DNA from: Bacteroidota bacterium
Lineage (GTDB): Bacteria; Bacteroidota; Bacteroidia; Bacteroidales; DTGW01
DNA length: 64,000 nt
Reading direction: 5' to 3'
NCBI GenBank assembly: GCA_029572965.1
Contig: JAKPQD010000018.1
Location: 1-64,000, forward strand
In this document: in pieces, positions 18,189 through 27,102 of the stretch
Layout of the letters: every line of letters begins with the position of its first letter
Position numbering within the stretch: position 1 is the first letter of the stretch
The notes under the pieces: model-generated
Told to the model about the DNA's origin: nothing
Database searches by the model: none
Seen by the model: the letters and a program-made list of their open reading frames with translations, nothing else
Made by a program: the position numbers and the translations under genes

Positions 18189-18806
18189 TTACTTTACAAA
18201 ATAGGCAACTTTTTCCAAAAGGGTTATCATATCTGAGTTTTCCAGATAAACGCTTTCCGGAACGTTAAGAGGTACTGATGTAAAATTGAGAATACCTTTT
18301 ATGCCAACAGATATAAGGCTTTTGGCAGTATCAACTGCGTAATCGCTTGGTACAGTTATAATTCCTATACTGATATTTTTCTCTTTTACTATTTGTCCCA
18401 GTTGTGAAATATGAAAACAAGGAACTCCTGCAATGATAGTATCTATTTTATCAGGGTCATTGTCAAATGCAGCAACAATATTAAGTTTTGACCTTTTTCC
18501 TGAAAAATACGATGTAATAGCCCGGCCTAAATTACCAATACCAACAATGGCCACGTTTATCCCGTCGTTTGAGTCGAGTACTTTTCCAATGACGTTAATC
18601 ATTTCTTTTATTTCGTACCCTTTACGCTGGGCATTGCTATACCCTATGAACATGATATCGCGCCTTACCTGCACAGCAGTAATGTTGTGTAAGCGGGCAA
18701 GTTCGTGCGAGAATATATATGTTTTCCCTTCAAGCAGACAATTTAAGAGCGAACGTCGGTATTCACTTAATCGCTCAACAGTCTTTTCCGGTAATTTACC
18801 TTCCAT
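18189..18806 (-). CDS. rex: Redox-sensing transcriptional repressor Rex
   Basis: A 205-residue protein of normal Rex length. The N-terminal winged helix has FSHELARLHNITAVQVRRDI, with the conserved VRRD recognition helix. The NAD(H)-binding Rossmann domain shows VAIVGIGNLGRAITSYFSGK and the acidic ribose ligand in AAFDNDP. Rex releases DNA when NADH/NAD+ rises and typically controls fermentation, hydrogenase and respiratory genes. The hydABC operon in this window is a natural candidate target, but I found no matching operator there. It lies 26 bases upstream of DUF5063 on the same strand. Confidence 0.94.
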   Translation of the reverse strand: MEGKLPEKTVERLSEYRRSLLNCLLEGKTYIFSHELARLHNITAVQVRRDIMFIGYSNAQRKGYEIKEMINVIGKVLDSNDGINVAIVGIGNLGRAITSYFSGKRSKLNIVAAFDNDPDKIDTIIAGVPCFHISQLGQIVKEKNISIGIITVPSDYAVDTAKSLISVGIKGILNFTSVPLNVPESVYLENSDMITLLEKVAYFVK

Positions 18807-18940
18807 TTAGTTTTGTTTTTTGTTCTGTTCTTAGTTTTATGTTTTCAAAGATAATTTTTTTTATCAGATGTATAAAAATACATTCGTTTACTCAATATTT
18901 TTTTGAAATTGAGGTTTATTTTCAAAGTGTTATGTGAAAA

Positions 18941-19798
18941 TTATTTTTTATTACGAAGAAAAATATCGGAAACATAGTTCCATCTGTCTTTTTCATATTT
19001 TAACCCATCATAGGTGAAGTCTGGTCCGTAAAATTTGTAATTGCCAACATATACAGGCGAAACAGGAGACAGGTGGTCAAAAACAATCATTTGTTTATCA
19101 GCAATGTATTGTAATGACATCTTTGCAGATATTGCAAATTCAAATATTATACGGCATTGTGGCTTTTGACCAATATATATAACGGGGCTTCCAAATACTA
19201 TATTATCTTCGTCAATAGTCATCGTCTCAATAATTTTTTTACTTGTGAACATATTATTGAGCTGTGAGCCAAGTAGAATATAAGTGTCATTTTTTTTGTT
19301 TAATGGAGGCACTATTTCGTAATATAATGCTCCAATCCACCTGTCTGTATTGGTTTTCACGTAAGGTAATGCCTTTGGGTCAAACAGATTATTGTTTTTC
19401 AAAAAGTAAACTTTGCAAACGCTGTCTTTCTTGGGATTTATCTGAATAAACCCGTAAAAAGTGTTGGTTCCATCTTGCATTGGGAGGTTCCAGGTGATGA
19501 TGTTGAATTTTTTATCGGGCGAGAAAATTTTTCCAATATATTTCATCCCAATAAGGCTGTCGTTGAATGATGTAGCCTGTCTGAAATATTTGTCCAGTAT
19601 GGAAATTACTTTGTCGTTAACATTTTTTCGCAGGCTATCACCGGGAATATTTTTAATACTATCCAGCAAAGTATTTATTTCATTGCTTAATGAGCTTGGC
19701 GTTAAGCTACAAATGCCTTTATAAGCAAACGAAGGAAGAAATAAAAACATACAAATAACAACCCATCTGTGTTTCATACCAAATAATTTGTTCTGCAA
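18941..19798 (-). CDS. Exported protein of unknown function
   Basis: A 285-residue protein starting with a Lys/Arg segment and a hydrophobic stretch (WVVICMFLFLPSFAYKGICS), read as a Sec signal peptide; the ATG at residue 8 may be the true start. The mature part is rich in beta-strands and aromatic residues (FNIITWNLPMQDGTNTFYGF; WIGALYYEIVP; FEFAISAKMSLQYIAD). I do not recognise a named domain, though the look is that of secreted Bacteroidota proteins of unknown role. It starts only 9 bases after the LytTR regulator gene ends on the same strand, so the two may form a unit. Confidence 0.75.
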   Translation of the reverse strand: MQNKLFGMKHRWVVICMFLFLPSFAYKGICSLTPSSLSNEINTLLDSIKNIPGDSLRKNVNDKVISILDKYFRQATSFNDSLIGMKYIGKIFSPDKKFNIITWNLPMQDGTNTFYGFIQINPKKDSVCKVYFLKNNNLFDPKALPYVKTNTDRWIGALYYEIVPPLNKKNDTYILLGSQLNNMFTSKKIIETMTIDEDNIVFGSPVIYIGQKPQCRIIFEFAISAKMSLQYIADKQMIVFDHLSPVSPVYVGNYKFYGPDFTYDGLKYEKDRWNYVSDIFLRNKK

Positions 19799-19807
19799 AT
19801 AAACAAA

Positions 19808-20515
19808 TTATTTTGAAATCAGGTTAAGGGCATTCATCAGGTTGTCTCGATATGATTTGCCTATGGGGATTATTTTGCGGCCTTCTCCGGTGGTTATGAT
19901 AATACTGTTATCTTCTATTTCATTAAAACAACGGCTATTTACAATATATGACCGGTGTACACGCACAAACTTGTTGGATGGAAGCTTTTGTTCTACCAGT
20001 TTCATGGTAAAGTGGATGGTATATTTTTCGTTTTGTGTGTTAAAAATTACATAGTTTTCTAACGCTTCAACAAATAAAATATCATCACATTTCAGCTTCA
20101 CCAATGCCGAATTTTTGCGGATAAATATTTCTTCATTTTCCGGGGCGGCAATACTGTTGCGCTGCATACGGTTCATAGCCTTGTCAATAGCTTTGTAAAA
20201 ACGGGCATATTGAATGGGCTTGAGCAGATAGTCCGTAACATCATATTCAAAGGCATTGAGGGCATATTTCCCTTTTGAAGACATGATAATAATCTGGGGT
20301 ACTTTTTTCATGGTGTCAAGAAAGTCTAGCCCAGACATATCTGGCATTTCTATGTCTAAGAATATCAGGTTGGTTTGGTCATTTTGTTTTAAAAATTGAA
20401 TAGCGTCGGGGGCATTAGAAAAACTACCGGTAAGTTCAAGACTTTCAGTTTTCTGTATAAATTCCTCAACTACTTTTCTCGACAACTTGTCATCATCTAT
20501 TATTATGCAATTCAT
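19808..20515 (-). CDS. LytTR-family response regulator
   Basis: About 235 residues from the ATG at 20515, which starts MNCIIIDDDK directly at the receiver fold; a start 10 residues earlier is possible. The receiver domain has the acidic pair (IIDDDK), the phospho-acceptor Asp54 in IFLDIEMPD and the Lys in DYLLKP. The C-terminal LytTR DNA-binding domain shows FVEALENYVIF and KFVRVHRSYIVN. Such regulators usually pair with a LytS/AlgZ-type histidine kinase; none is next to it, so it is an orphan here. The exported protein directly downstream is a likely target or partner. Confidence 0.92.
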   Translation of the reverse strand: MNCIIIDDDKLSRKVVEEFIQKTESLELTGSFSNAPDAIQFLKQNDQTNLIFLDIEMPDMSGLDFLDTMKKVPQIIIMSSKGKYALNAFEYDVTDYLLKPIQYARFYKAIDKAMNRMQRNSIAAPENEEIFIRKNSALVKLKCDDILFVEALENYVIFNTQNEKYTIHFTMKLVEQKLPSNKFVRVHRSYIVNSRCFNEIEDNSIIITTGEGRKIIPIGKSYRDNLMNALNLISK

Positions 20516-20704
20516 ATCAGAAATGTTTTTAACAGAAACCTGCATTTGTCATAAAAACATTTTAAATGCGGCTTATATATCAAAGATAGCTATTTTTTTG
20601 ACAAATTGTATCTGTTGAAATATTTTTAGTAAGAAAAGATGTAAATAATATCTAAACACTTAAACCAGGTCATACCTCAGATATAAGCAACATGATAAAG
20701 GTCT

Positions 20705-21388
20705 TTAAAACTTTTCTTTTTTAACGGTTTCATAAAAATGTTTTTCCAATAGTTTGACGTGCTTTATCGAATTTCTTAGCCATTGCAGCTCCAGCTCTTC
20801 TAATTCATCGGGACTGAGCATCCAATCAGCGCTGTTTTTTTTCAAGCGTGTCAGCATTTGGTTGATGACAATGCCCACGGCCACCGATACATTGAGGCTT
20901 TCGGTAAAGCCAACCATAGGAATTGATACAAAGCAATCGGCCAGTTTTTCAATATCTTCTGAGATGCCCGTAACTTCAGTGCCAAAGACAAAAGCGGTAG
21001 GTTTATCTTCTATCGGGTATTCGTCAATAGGTACAGACGCTGTGTGTAATGAGGTAGCAGCTATGGTGTAGCCTTGCTTTTTTAATTGCTGGATAGCCCA
21101 GGTAGTATTGTTCGTTTGCGTATTGTAATTGTGAAGCGTGAGCCATTGGCTGGCCCCAAGGGCTATTTCGTCGTTTGGCTGAAAATTGTTTGAGTTTTCT
21201 ATTATGTGTATGTCTTGTATCCCTAAGCATTCACATGTACGCAAAATAGCGCTGGCATTATGCGACTGGTGAAGGTTTTCTAGCACTACAGCAATGTGCC
21301 TTGTCCGGTATTGGAGTTTTTGGTCGATAAGCTTCAGCCGGTTTTCGTTGACAAATTGCTTAAGAAATGTATTTAAAGACTCGCTCAA
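20705..21388 (-). CDS. TrmH-family (SPOUT) RNA 2'-O-methyltransferase
   Basis: A 227-residue trefoil-knot methyltransferase. Motif 1 is VLENLHQSHNASAILRTCEC, with the conserved Asn and Arg; motif 2 is AFVFGTEVTGI; motif 3 is SIPMVGFTESLNVSVAVGI. The layout and length fit TrmH, which methylates the ribose of G18 in tRNA. RlmB or TrmL-like activity is less likely given the extra C-terminal helices (LEELELQWLRNSIKH) like those of TrmH. It stands alone between the LytTR gene and HU. Confidence 0.88.
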   Translation of the reverse strand: MSESLNTFLKQFVNENRLKLIDQKLQYRTRHIAVVLENLHQSHNASAILRTCECLGIQDIHIIENSNNFQPNDEIALGASQWLTLHNYNTQTNNTTWAIQQLKKQGYTIAATSLHTASVPIDEYPIEDKPTAFVFGTEVTGISEDIEKLADCFVSIPMVGFTESLNVSVAVGIVINQMLTRLKKNSADWMLSPDELEELELQWLRNSIKHVKLLEKHFYETVKKEKF

Positions 21389-21416
21389 GGGTGGTGTTTT
21401 TATTTGAATGATAAAA

Positions 21417-21449
21417 TAAAAAAAAAGGAGTACCGAAGCACTCCCCTTT
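21417..21449 (-). terminator. Intrinsic terminator after HU gene
   Basis: On the minus strand GGAGTGC pairs with GTACTCC across a TTCG tetraloop (C(TTCG)G), followed by eight or more T residues. Confidence 0.93.
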
Positions 21450-21468
21450 AAAAGACAATGTCTTTTTC

Positions 21469-21744
21469 TTACTTTTGAACAGCAGAAGTAAGATCGCTAC
21501 CAGCTTTGAATTTAACCACTTTCTTAGCAGCAATTTTAATTTCTTTTCCAGTTTGAGGATTTCTACCTGTTCTTGCGCTTCTTTTAGCAACTGAGAAAGA
21601 ACCGAAACCTACTAAAGCAACTCTGTCACCTTTTTTAAGAGCAACAGTTGTAGCTTTGATAACTGCGTCAAGAGCTTTCTTTGAGTCAGCTTTTGTTAAT
21701 TTTGCATCTGCTGCAATAGCATCAATAAGTTGTGCTTTGTTCAT
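21469..21744 (-). CDS. hup: DNA-binding protein HU
   Basis: A 91-residue HU/IHF-family nucleoid protein starting [20 protein letters not shown] at 21744; a longer frame upstream is only leader DNA. The DNA-binding arm region carries [20 protein letters not shown], the family signature, and the rest matches HU length exactly. It bends and compacts DNA as a dimer. It has its own promoter at 21793-21822 and its own terminator, so it is monocistronic, as expected for a highly expressed gene. Confidence 0.97.
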   Translation of the reverse strand: MNKAQLIDAIAADAKLTKADSKKALDAVIKATTVALKKGDRVALVGFGSFSVAKRSARTGRNPQTGKEIKIAAKKVVKFKAGSDLTSAVQK

Positions 21745-21792
21745 AACATTAATTTTTTTAGGGTTAGACCTATTTTTGTTTAAAACGTAATA

Positions 21793-21822
21793 CAAATATA
21801 TAGCATTTATTAGCATTTGCAA
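21793..21822 (-). promoter_or_regulatory. Primary-sigma promoter of hup
   Basis: On the minus strand TTG (21822-21820), a 19-base spacer, then TATATTTG (21800-21793), a perfect TAnnTTTG box. The gene starts about 50 bases downstream. Confidence 0.85.
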
Positions 21823-22086
21823 ATTTTATGACAAGAAAATTCTTACCAAAGTCACTGACAGAGAGGCTTTTGACTTAACTTAAAGAAATAGATATAGTTG
21901 CATAAGTAATTGTAAATAAACAATTTATCACGCAATAAAGGGGTGCCAAGGGTTGTTGATTTTTTTTTAATAAAAATGTAAAAAAAATGCTAAAAAAATT
22001 TTTTTTAGATGCTTTTAACAATGGTTTGTGGAGAATTTTTTCAAATTGGAATACTTGAAGAATGAATTTTTGAGCATTTTTGAAAA

Positions 22087-22122
22087 TAAAAAAGGCCGTC
22101 AATGCATGTTAACGACCTTTTA
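22087..22122 (-). terminator. Intrinsic terminator after fabI
   Basis: On the minus strand AAAGGTCGTT pairs with the ACGGCCTTT arm across a roughly 11-base loop, then a T-rich tract, 36 bases after the fabI stop. The rest of 21823-22086 is A/T-rich without a credible gene. Confidence 0.88.
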
Positions 22123-22157
22123 TTCATTTTTTATACCTTATATATTATATGGTATAT

Positions 22158-22988
22158 TTATTTGCATTCTTCAAAACTTTTATCATACTGGGTCATAGCT
22201 TCTTCGCTCATACCCATGCTTGAGAACCCTCCATCGTGATATAAGTTTTGCATGGTTACCTTACGGGTAAGGTCAGAAAAGAGCGTGATTGCATAGTCGG
22301 CACATTCTTCGGCAGTAGCATTGCCAAGAGGCGACATGCGTTCAGAAAAATCGTACAATGAACCAAAACCTTTAATGCCACTTCCGGCTGTTGTTAGGGT
22401 TGGAGATTGTGAGATGGTGTTGATGCGCACTTTTTTCTCCCTTCCATAAATATAACCAAAACTACGGGCAATAGACTCGAGTGCAGCTTTAGCATCGGCC
22501 ATATCGTTGTACCCATAGAGGGTACGCGTTGCTGCAATGTAAGTCAGTGCTACTACAGAGCCCCATTCGTTTATTGCATCAAGCTTACGGCATGTTTGTA
22601 AAACTTTATGAAATGACAATGCAGAAACATCCAATGTCTTTAAGTAATTGTCATAGTTGATATTGTCGTAAGGTATGTCTTTACGAACGTTTGGCGACAT
22701 CCCTATTGAATGTAGCACAAAGTCAAGTTTCCCACCAAGCTTTTCAACAGATGCGCTGATAAGCATTTCAAGGTCATCAAGGTTAGTAGCATCAGCATAA
22801 ATTACTTCGCTGTTGCAGGCTTTTGCAAGCTCTTCTACTTCACCCAGACGTTTAGCAACTGGAGCATTGGATAACATAATGTGTGCACCTTCTTCAAATG
22901 CACGTTCTGCTACCTGCCATGCAATAGATTTTGGGTTTAATGCCCCAAAAATCAACCCTCGTTTGCCTTTTAAAAGTTTATAAGCCAT
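22158..22988 (-). CDS. fabI: Enoyl-[acyl-carrier-protein] reductase (NADH)
   Basis: A 276-residue short-chain-dehydrogenase-type reductase completing each round of fatty-acid elongation. FabI hallmarks: the cofactor loop GLIFGALNPKSIAWQVAERA (residues about 11-30) and LHSIGMSPN; the catalytic Y-x6-K as YNDMADAK with the second Tyr ten residues or so before; and the substrate-loop SPTLTTAGSGIKGF. This is the triclosan-sensitive family as a class. It has its own terminator. A perfect -7 box (TACCTTTG, minus strand 23061-23054) lies upstream but lacks a matching TTG. Confidence 0.96.
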   Translation of the reverse strand: MAYKLLKGKRGLIFGALNPKSIAWQVAERAFEEGAHIMLSNAPVAKRLGEVEELAKACNSEVIYADATNLDDLEMLISASVEKLGGKLDFVLHSIGMSPNVRKDIPYDNINYDNYLKTLDVSALSFHKVLQTCRKLDAINEWGSVVALTYIAATRTLYGYNDMADAKAALESIARSFGYIYGREKKVRINTISQSPTLTTAGSGIKGFGSLYDFSERMSPLGNATAEECADYAITLFSDLTRKVTMQNLYHDGGFSSMGMSEEAMTQYDKSFEECK

Positions 22989-23265
22989 AATATATTGATT
23001 AAATTAAACTTAGCTTTTAACAATCCGTGTTTTCTTTTGTTCAATTTTGGCTGCAAAGGTAAAAATCTTTACTACATTTTTTGCTTAATCTGAAAAATGA
23101 TGCCTAAAGAGCTTTTTAAACAGGGAAAAGCTTTCAACTTTTTTGTACATTTGCCCATTGTTAAATTTTTGTTGTTACATGAAGCGAGCATGATTCGTTA
23201 AACACAAACAAGGATGAAAATTCATCATGCGAGTTCCGTCCGCCCTTATTTATAATTATTTACGG

Positions 23266-25716
23266 ATGAAAATTTCATACAATTGGCTGAAGCAATATAT
23301 AGATACCCAACTTTCAGCTGAAGAATTAAAAACAATTTTAATAAACCTTGGACTTGAAGTGGAGTCAATGGAAAGATGGCAGTCTGTAAAAGGCGGTCTT
23401 GGAGGTTTTATTATTGCCGAAGTGCTTACCTGTCAGAAACACCCTAATGCTGATAAACTTAGTGTTACTACTGTCAATACCGGTAGTGGAGAACCTTTGC
23501 AGGTGGTTTGTGGTGCTCCTAACGTGGCAGCAGGGCAAAAGGTAATACTTGCCACCATTGGCACTAAAATATATTCGGGTGATGAAGTTTTTGAAATCAA
23601 AAAGTCAAAAATAAGGGGAGAAGCCTCAGAAGGCATGCTTTGTGCCGAAGATGAGCTGGGGTTAGGCAGTTCGCACGATGGCATTATCGTATTGCCTGAT
23701 GATGTAAAAGTAGGAACGCCAGCAAACCAATATTTTAATGTAGAGGACGATATTGTTTTTGAAATAGGCCTTACGCCTAATCGTATCGACTGTGCTTCGC
23801 ATTATGGCGTAGCCCGCGATTTGGCTGCTTTTTTCAATCAAAATAACCCCAAGAAACTTATAAAACCAAGTGTTGAAGCTTTTAAAGTTGACAACCATAA
23901 TTTGCCAATAGAGGTTGTAGTTGAAAACCAGGAGGCTTGCATTCGTTACTCTGGTGTCTCTATCAGCGGGGTCACTGTTAAAGAATCTCCGGATTGGTTG
24001 AAAAACAGGTTAAATGCCATAGGCCTTCGCCCGATAAATAATATTGTGGACGTTACCAACTTTATCTTGCACGAGTTGGGGCAGCCTTTGCATGCTTTTG
24101 ATGCAGCGCATATTATTGGCAACAAGGTAGTTGTACGTACATTGCCTCAAAATACCGAATTTGTTACCCTTGATGGGGCCAGGCGCAAGCTGGACGCTAA
24201 TGACCTGATGATATGTAATACCCAGGAAGGCATGTGTATTGCCGGGGTGTTTGGTGGTGAAAAATCTGGTGTTACTGTTGCCACAACAAAGGTTTTTATT
24301 GAAAGTGCCTGCTTTCATCCGGTTTGGGTAAGGAAAACTGCCAGGCGCCATGGTCTGAACACCGATTCTTCTTTCCGCTTTGAGCGTGGTACAGACCCCA
24401 ATATTACTGTGTATGCCCTGAAAAGGGCTGCATTGCTTATTCAAGAGCTTGCCGGGGGGGCTATTTCTTCAGAAATAGTAGATATTTATCCTAAAAAAGT
24501 TGAAAATTTTAAAGTTGATATCACTTATAACTATATAGATACCTTGATAGGCAAAGTAATAGACAGGGATAGAATTAAAAAAATATTAGAAGGCCTTGAA
24601 ATTACTATTGCTTCAGAAACATCAGAAGGGCTGTCTTTGTTGGTCCCACCATACAGGGTTGATGTACAAAGGCCTGCAGATATTGTAGAAGAGATTATCC
24701 GCGTTTATGGCTATAACAATATAGAATTTTCTGAAAAAGTTATATCCACACTGGGTTTTACCGAGAGGCCTACAGCTGAGCAGTTACAGAACTCTATTTC
24801 AGACTACCTGACCGACAATGGCTTTAATGAGATTATGTGCAACTCGCTTACAGCTTCTGCATATTATGAAAACATTGAAGAATATAAAAACAATATAGTA
24901 AAAATATTGAACCCGCTGAGTTCTGACCTTAATTGTATGCGACAAACATTGATTTACGGTGCACTTGAGTCAATAGTGCTCAATATAAACCGTAAACAGA
25001 ACAACCTGAAGATGTATGAGTTTGGAAACACCTATTTCTTTGATGCAAATAAAGGTGAAGGCCTTAAAAAATACAATGAAAAATATCATTTAGGGTTGTT
25101 TGTTACCGGGCTTGACCAGGAAACTAACTGGAACACAGCAAAAGAACCTGTTGGGTTCTTTCATTTAAAAGGCTATGTGAACAACTTATTGATTAAAGCT
25201 GGCGTAAATATTGCCCAGGTTGTAGCAGAACCTGTTAATCATCCTCTTATTTCAAATGGTTTACAATATTCAATAAATGGAAAACTTCTGGCTGTATTGG
25301 GAAGCATTAAATCTGCTGTTTTAAAAAGCTTTGATATCAAGCAGGAAGTGTTTGCAGCAGAGGTAGAATGGGACTTGGTGTTTAGCCTGGCTAAAAAGAA
25401 AAAGGTAGAATATAAAGAATTGCCTAAGTTCCCTGAAGTGAAGCGCGACCTTTCGATGATACTTGATATGCAGGTTACGTACGCACAGATTGAACAATTG
25501 GCCTATAAAACAGAGCGAAAATTGTTGAAAAACGTTAATTTGTTTGATGTTTATCAGGGAGATAAAATCGAACAAGGTAAAAAGTCTTATGCTCTGAGCT
25601 TTATCTTGCAAGATGAAGAGAAAACCCTTACAGATAACCAGATTGACAAGGTGATGCAAAACCTTATCAAGGCGTACGAATCGCAGCTTGGGGCAAAAGT
25701 AAGAATGCAGTTGTAA
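23266..25716 (+). CDS. pheT: Phenylalanyl-tRNA synthetase beta subunit
   Basis: An 816-residue subunit of the alpha2-beta2 enzyme that charges tRNA-Phe. The start at 23266 (MKISYNWLKQYI) is the family start; an upstream frame adds only 13 unrelated residues. Order of domains: EMAP-like tRNA-binding domain (about 40-155), B3/B4 editing domain (about 210-395, with LHELGQPLHAFDA and SFRFERGTDP), B5 (about 400-470), catalytic-like core (490-690) and the C-terminal FDX-ACB anticodon-binding domain (from about 720, KFPEVKRDLSMILD). Full length. The macro-domain gene starts one base after its stop. pheS is not in the window. Confidence 0.97.
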   Translation: MKISYNWLKQYIDTQLSAEELKTILINLGLEVESMERWQSVKGGLGGFIIAEVLTCQKHPNADKLSVTTVNTGSGEPLQVVCGAPNVAAGQKVILATIGTKIYSGDEVFEIKKSKIRGEASEGMLCAEDELGLGSSHDGIIVLPDDVKVGTPANQYFNVEDDIVFEIGLTPNRIDCASHYGVARDLAAFFNQNNPKKLIKPSVEAFKVDNHNLPIEVVVENQEACIRYSGVSISGVTVKESPDWLKNRLNAIGLRPINNIVDVTNFILHELGQPLHAFDAAHIIGNKVVVRTLPQNTEFVTLDGARRKLDANDLMICNTQEGMCIAGVFGGEKSGVTVATTKVFIESACFHPVWVRKTARRHGLNTDSSFRFERGTDPNITVYALKRAALLIQELAGGAISSEIVDIYPKKVENFKVDITYNYIDTLIGKVIDRDRIKKILEGLEITIASETSEGLSLLVPPYRVDVQRPADIVEEIIRVYGYNNIEFSEKVISTLGFTERPTAEQLQNSISDYLTDNGFNEIMCNSLTASAYYENIEEYKNNIVKILNPLSSDLNCMRQTLIYGALESIVLNINRKQNNLKMYEFGNTYFFDANKGEGLKKYNEKYHLGLFVTGLDQETNWNTAKEPVGFFHLKGYVNNLLIKAGVNIAQVVAEPVNHPLISNGLQYSINGKLLAVLGSIKSAVLKSFDIKQEVFAAEVEWDLVFSLAKKKKVEYKELPKFPEVKRDLSMILDMQVTYAQIEQLAYKTERKLLKNVNLFDVYQGDKIEQGKKSYALSFILQDEEKTLTDNQIDKVMQNLIKAYESQLGAKVRMQL

Positions 25717-25717
25717 T

Positions 25718-26236
25718 ATGGCTCAGATTAAGGTTATTAAGGACGATATCACACGCCAGCAGGTGGACGTGATAGTTAATGCAGCCAACTCCTCTTTGTT
25801 AGGTGGCGGTGGAGTTGATGGCGCAATACACCGGGCTGCCGGGCCAGCCCTTTTTGCTGAATGTAAAGCTCATAATGGCTGTAAAACTGGCGATATTAAA
25901 GTTACTAAAGGTTATCAGCTTCCTTGTAAATATGTTTTTCATGCTGTTGGTCCAATTTGGCAAGGAGGTGAACATAATGAAGAAGAACTATTGAAATCTT
26001 GTTACTTAAAAAGCCTTAAACATGCCACCGAATTGAAAGCAAAAAGCATTGCATTTCCTAATATTTCAACTGGTGTGTATCATTTTCCAAAAGAACAAGC
26101 AGCAGAAGTTGTTCTAAAAACCGTTCAATGTTTTTTTCAAGAACAAAAAAGCTCTTTATCAGAGGTATATTTTGTTTGTTTTGATGACGAGAATTTTGAA
26201 ATATATAACCGTTTACTTCCCAAATATATCAAGTAA
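25718..26236 (+). CDS. Macro-domain protein, O-acetyl-ADP-ribose deacetylase type
   Basis: A 172-residue stand-alone macro domain. MacroD/YmdB motifs are clear: VIVNAANSSLLGGGGVDGAIHRAAGP (residues about 19-44, quoted in part here as NAANSSLLGGGGVDGAIH) with the catalytic Asn and Asp, and FPNISTGVYHFP (about 108-119). Such proteins remove ADP-ribose from acidic residues or hydrolyse O-acetyl-ADP-ribose. It is wedged between pheT (one base apart) and the UbiA gene (overlapping TAATG), so it is part of that operon. The physiological substrate is not indicated. Confidence 0.93.
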   Translation: MAQIKVIKDDITRQQVDVIVNAANSSLLGGGGVDGAIHRAAGPALFAECKAHNGCKTGDIKVTKGYQLPCKYVFHAVGPIWQGGEHNEEELLKSCYLKSLKHATELKAKSIAFPNISTGVYHFPKEQAAEVVLKTVQCFFQEQKSSLSEVYFVCFDDENFEIYNRLLPKYIK

Positions 26237-27102
26237 TGTCAGTAAATGAGGTAAGTAAATACCTTTCGCTTGTTAAGTTTAGTCATACTCTTTTTGCCAT
26301 GCCTTTTGCTTTTATTGGGTATTTTTTGGCTTTAAAATATGGGGACTCTTATTTTTCATTAAAATTATTATTGCTTGTTGTTGCATGTATGGTATTTGCC
26401 CGTAATACAGCAATGGCATTCAATCGTTATGCCGACAGGCACATTGATTTGCACAATCCTCGCACGGCATTGCGCGAAATTCCTGCCGGGATATTAAAGG
26501 CTGAATCGGTATTGGTATTTACTATAATAAATGCAGTATTGTTTATTGCAACTACCTGGTTCATCAACCCAATGGCTTTTTATCTGTCGCCAGTGGCCTT
26601 GTTTGTGATTACCGGATATAGCCTGACCAAGCGTTTTACAGTACTTTGTCATTTTATACTTGGATTAGGCCTTTCTTTAGCGCCAATTGGGGCATACATA
26701 GCTGTAACTGCCCATTTTCATTGGCTTCCTATATTGTTTTCATTTATAGTCCTGACATGGGTTAGCGGTTTTGATATCATGTACGCTTTACAGGACGAGC
26801 GTTTTGACAATGACTGGAAGTTAAAATCTATTCCTGCCAAGCTGGGAAGCAGGCGTGCATTGATATTGTCCATTTTGTTACATACGATTTCTGCTTTTCT
26901 GGTAGTTTTAGCTGGTACATTAGCTCACATGAACCTATTATATTGGATAGGAGCGGGGGTATTTATCACTTTGCTCATTTATCAGCACTTGATAGTAAAG
27001 CCTAATGATATCTCAAAGGTAAATCTTGCTTTTGCTACTACCAATGGTATTGCAAGTGTTGTTTTTGCAGCTTTTGCAATAGCAGATATGCTTTTTACCT
27101 GA
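26236..27102 (+). CDS. UbiA-family prenyltransferase, probably menaquinone (futalosine) pathway
   Basis: A 288-residue membrane protein with about eight hydrophobic helices. The two Asp-rich prenyl-diphosphate motifs are present: AFNRYADRHIDLHNPRT (N-x3-D-x3-D, about residues 63-79) and DIMYALQDERFDND (about 180-193). The sequence around them resembles the UbiA-like enzymes (MqnP) that prenylate in the futalosine menaquinone route rather than MenA. The start codon overlaps the macro-domain stop (TAATG). Its end overlaps the convergent yaaA gene by 8 bases. Other mqn genes are not in the window. Confidence 0.85.
   Translation: MSVNEVSKYLSLVKFSHTLFAMPFAFIGYFLALKYGDSYFSLKLLLLVVACMVFARNTAMAFNRYADRHIDLHNPRTALREIPAGILKAESVLVFTIINAVLFIATTWFINPMAFYLSPVALFVITGYSLTKRFTVLCHFILGLGLSLAPIGAYIAVTAHFHWLPILFSFIVLTWVSGFDIMYALQDERFDNDWKLKSIPAKLGSRRALILSILLHTISAFLVVLAGTLAHMNLLYWIGAGVFITLLIYQHLIVKPNDISKVNLAFATTNGIASVVFAAFAIADMLFT

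Noticed and set aside
21875-22102. A 75-codon minus-strand frame between HU and fabI
   Set aside because: Phe/Lys-rich translation of A/T-rich DNA that includes the fabI terminator arm; no coding signal.
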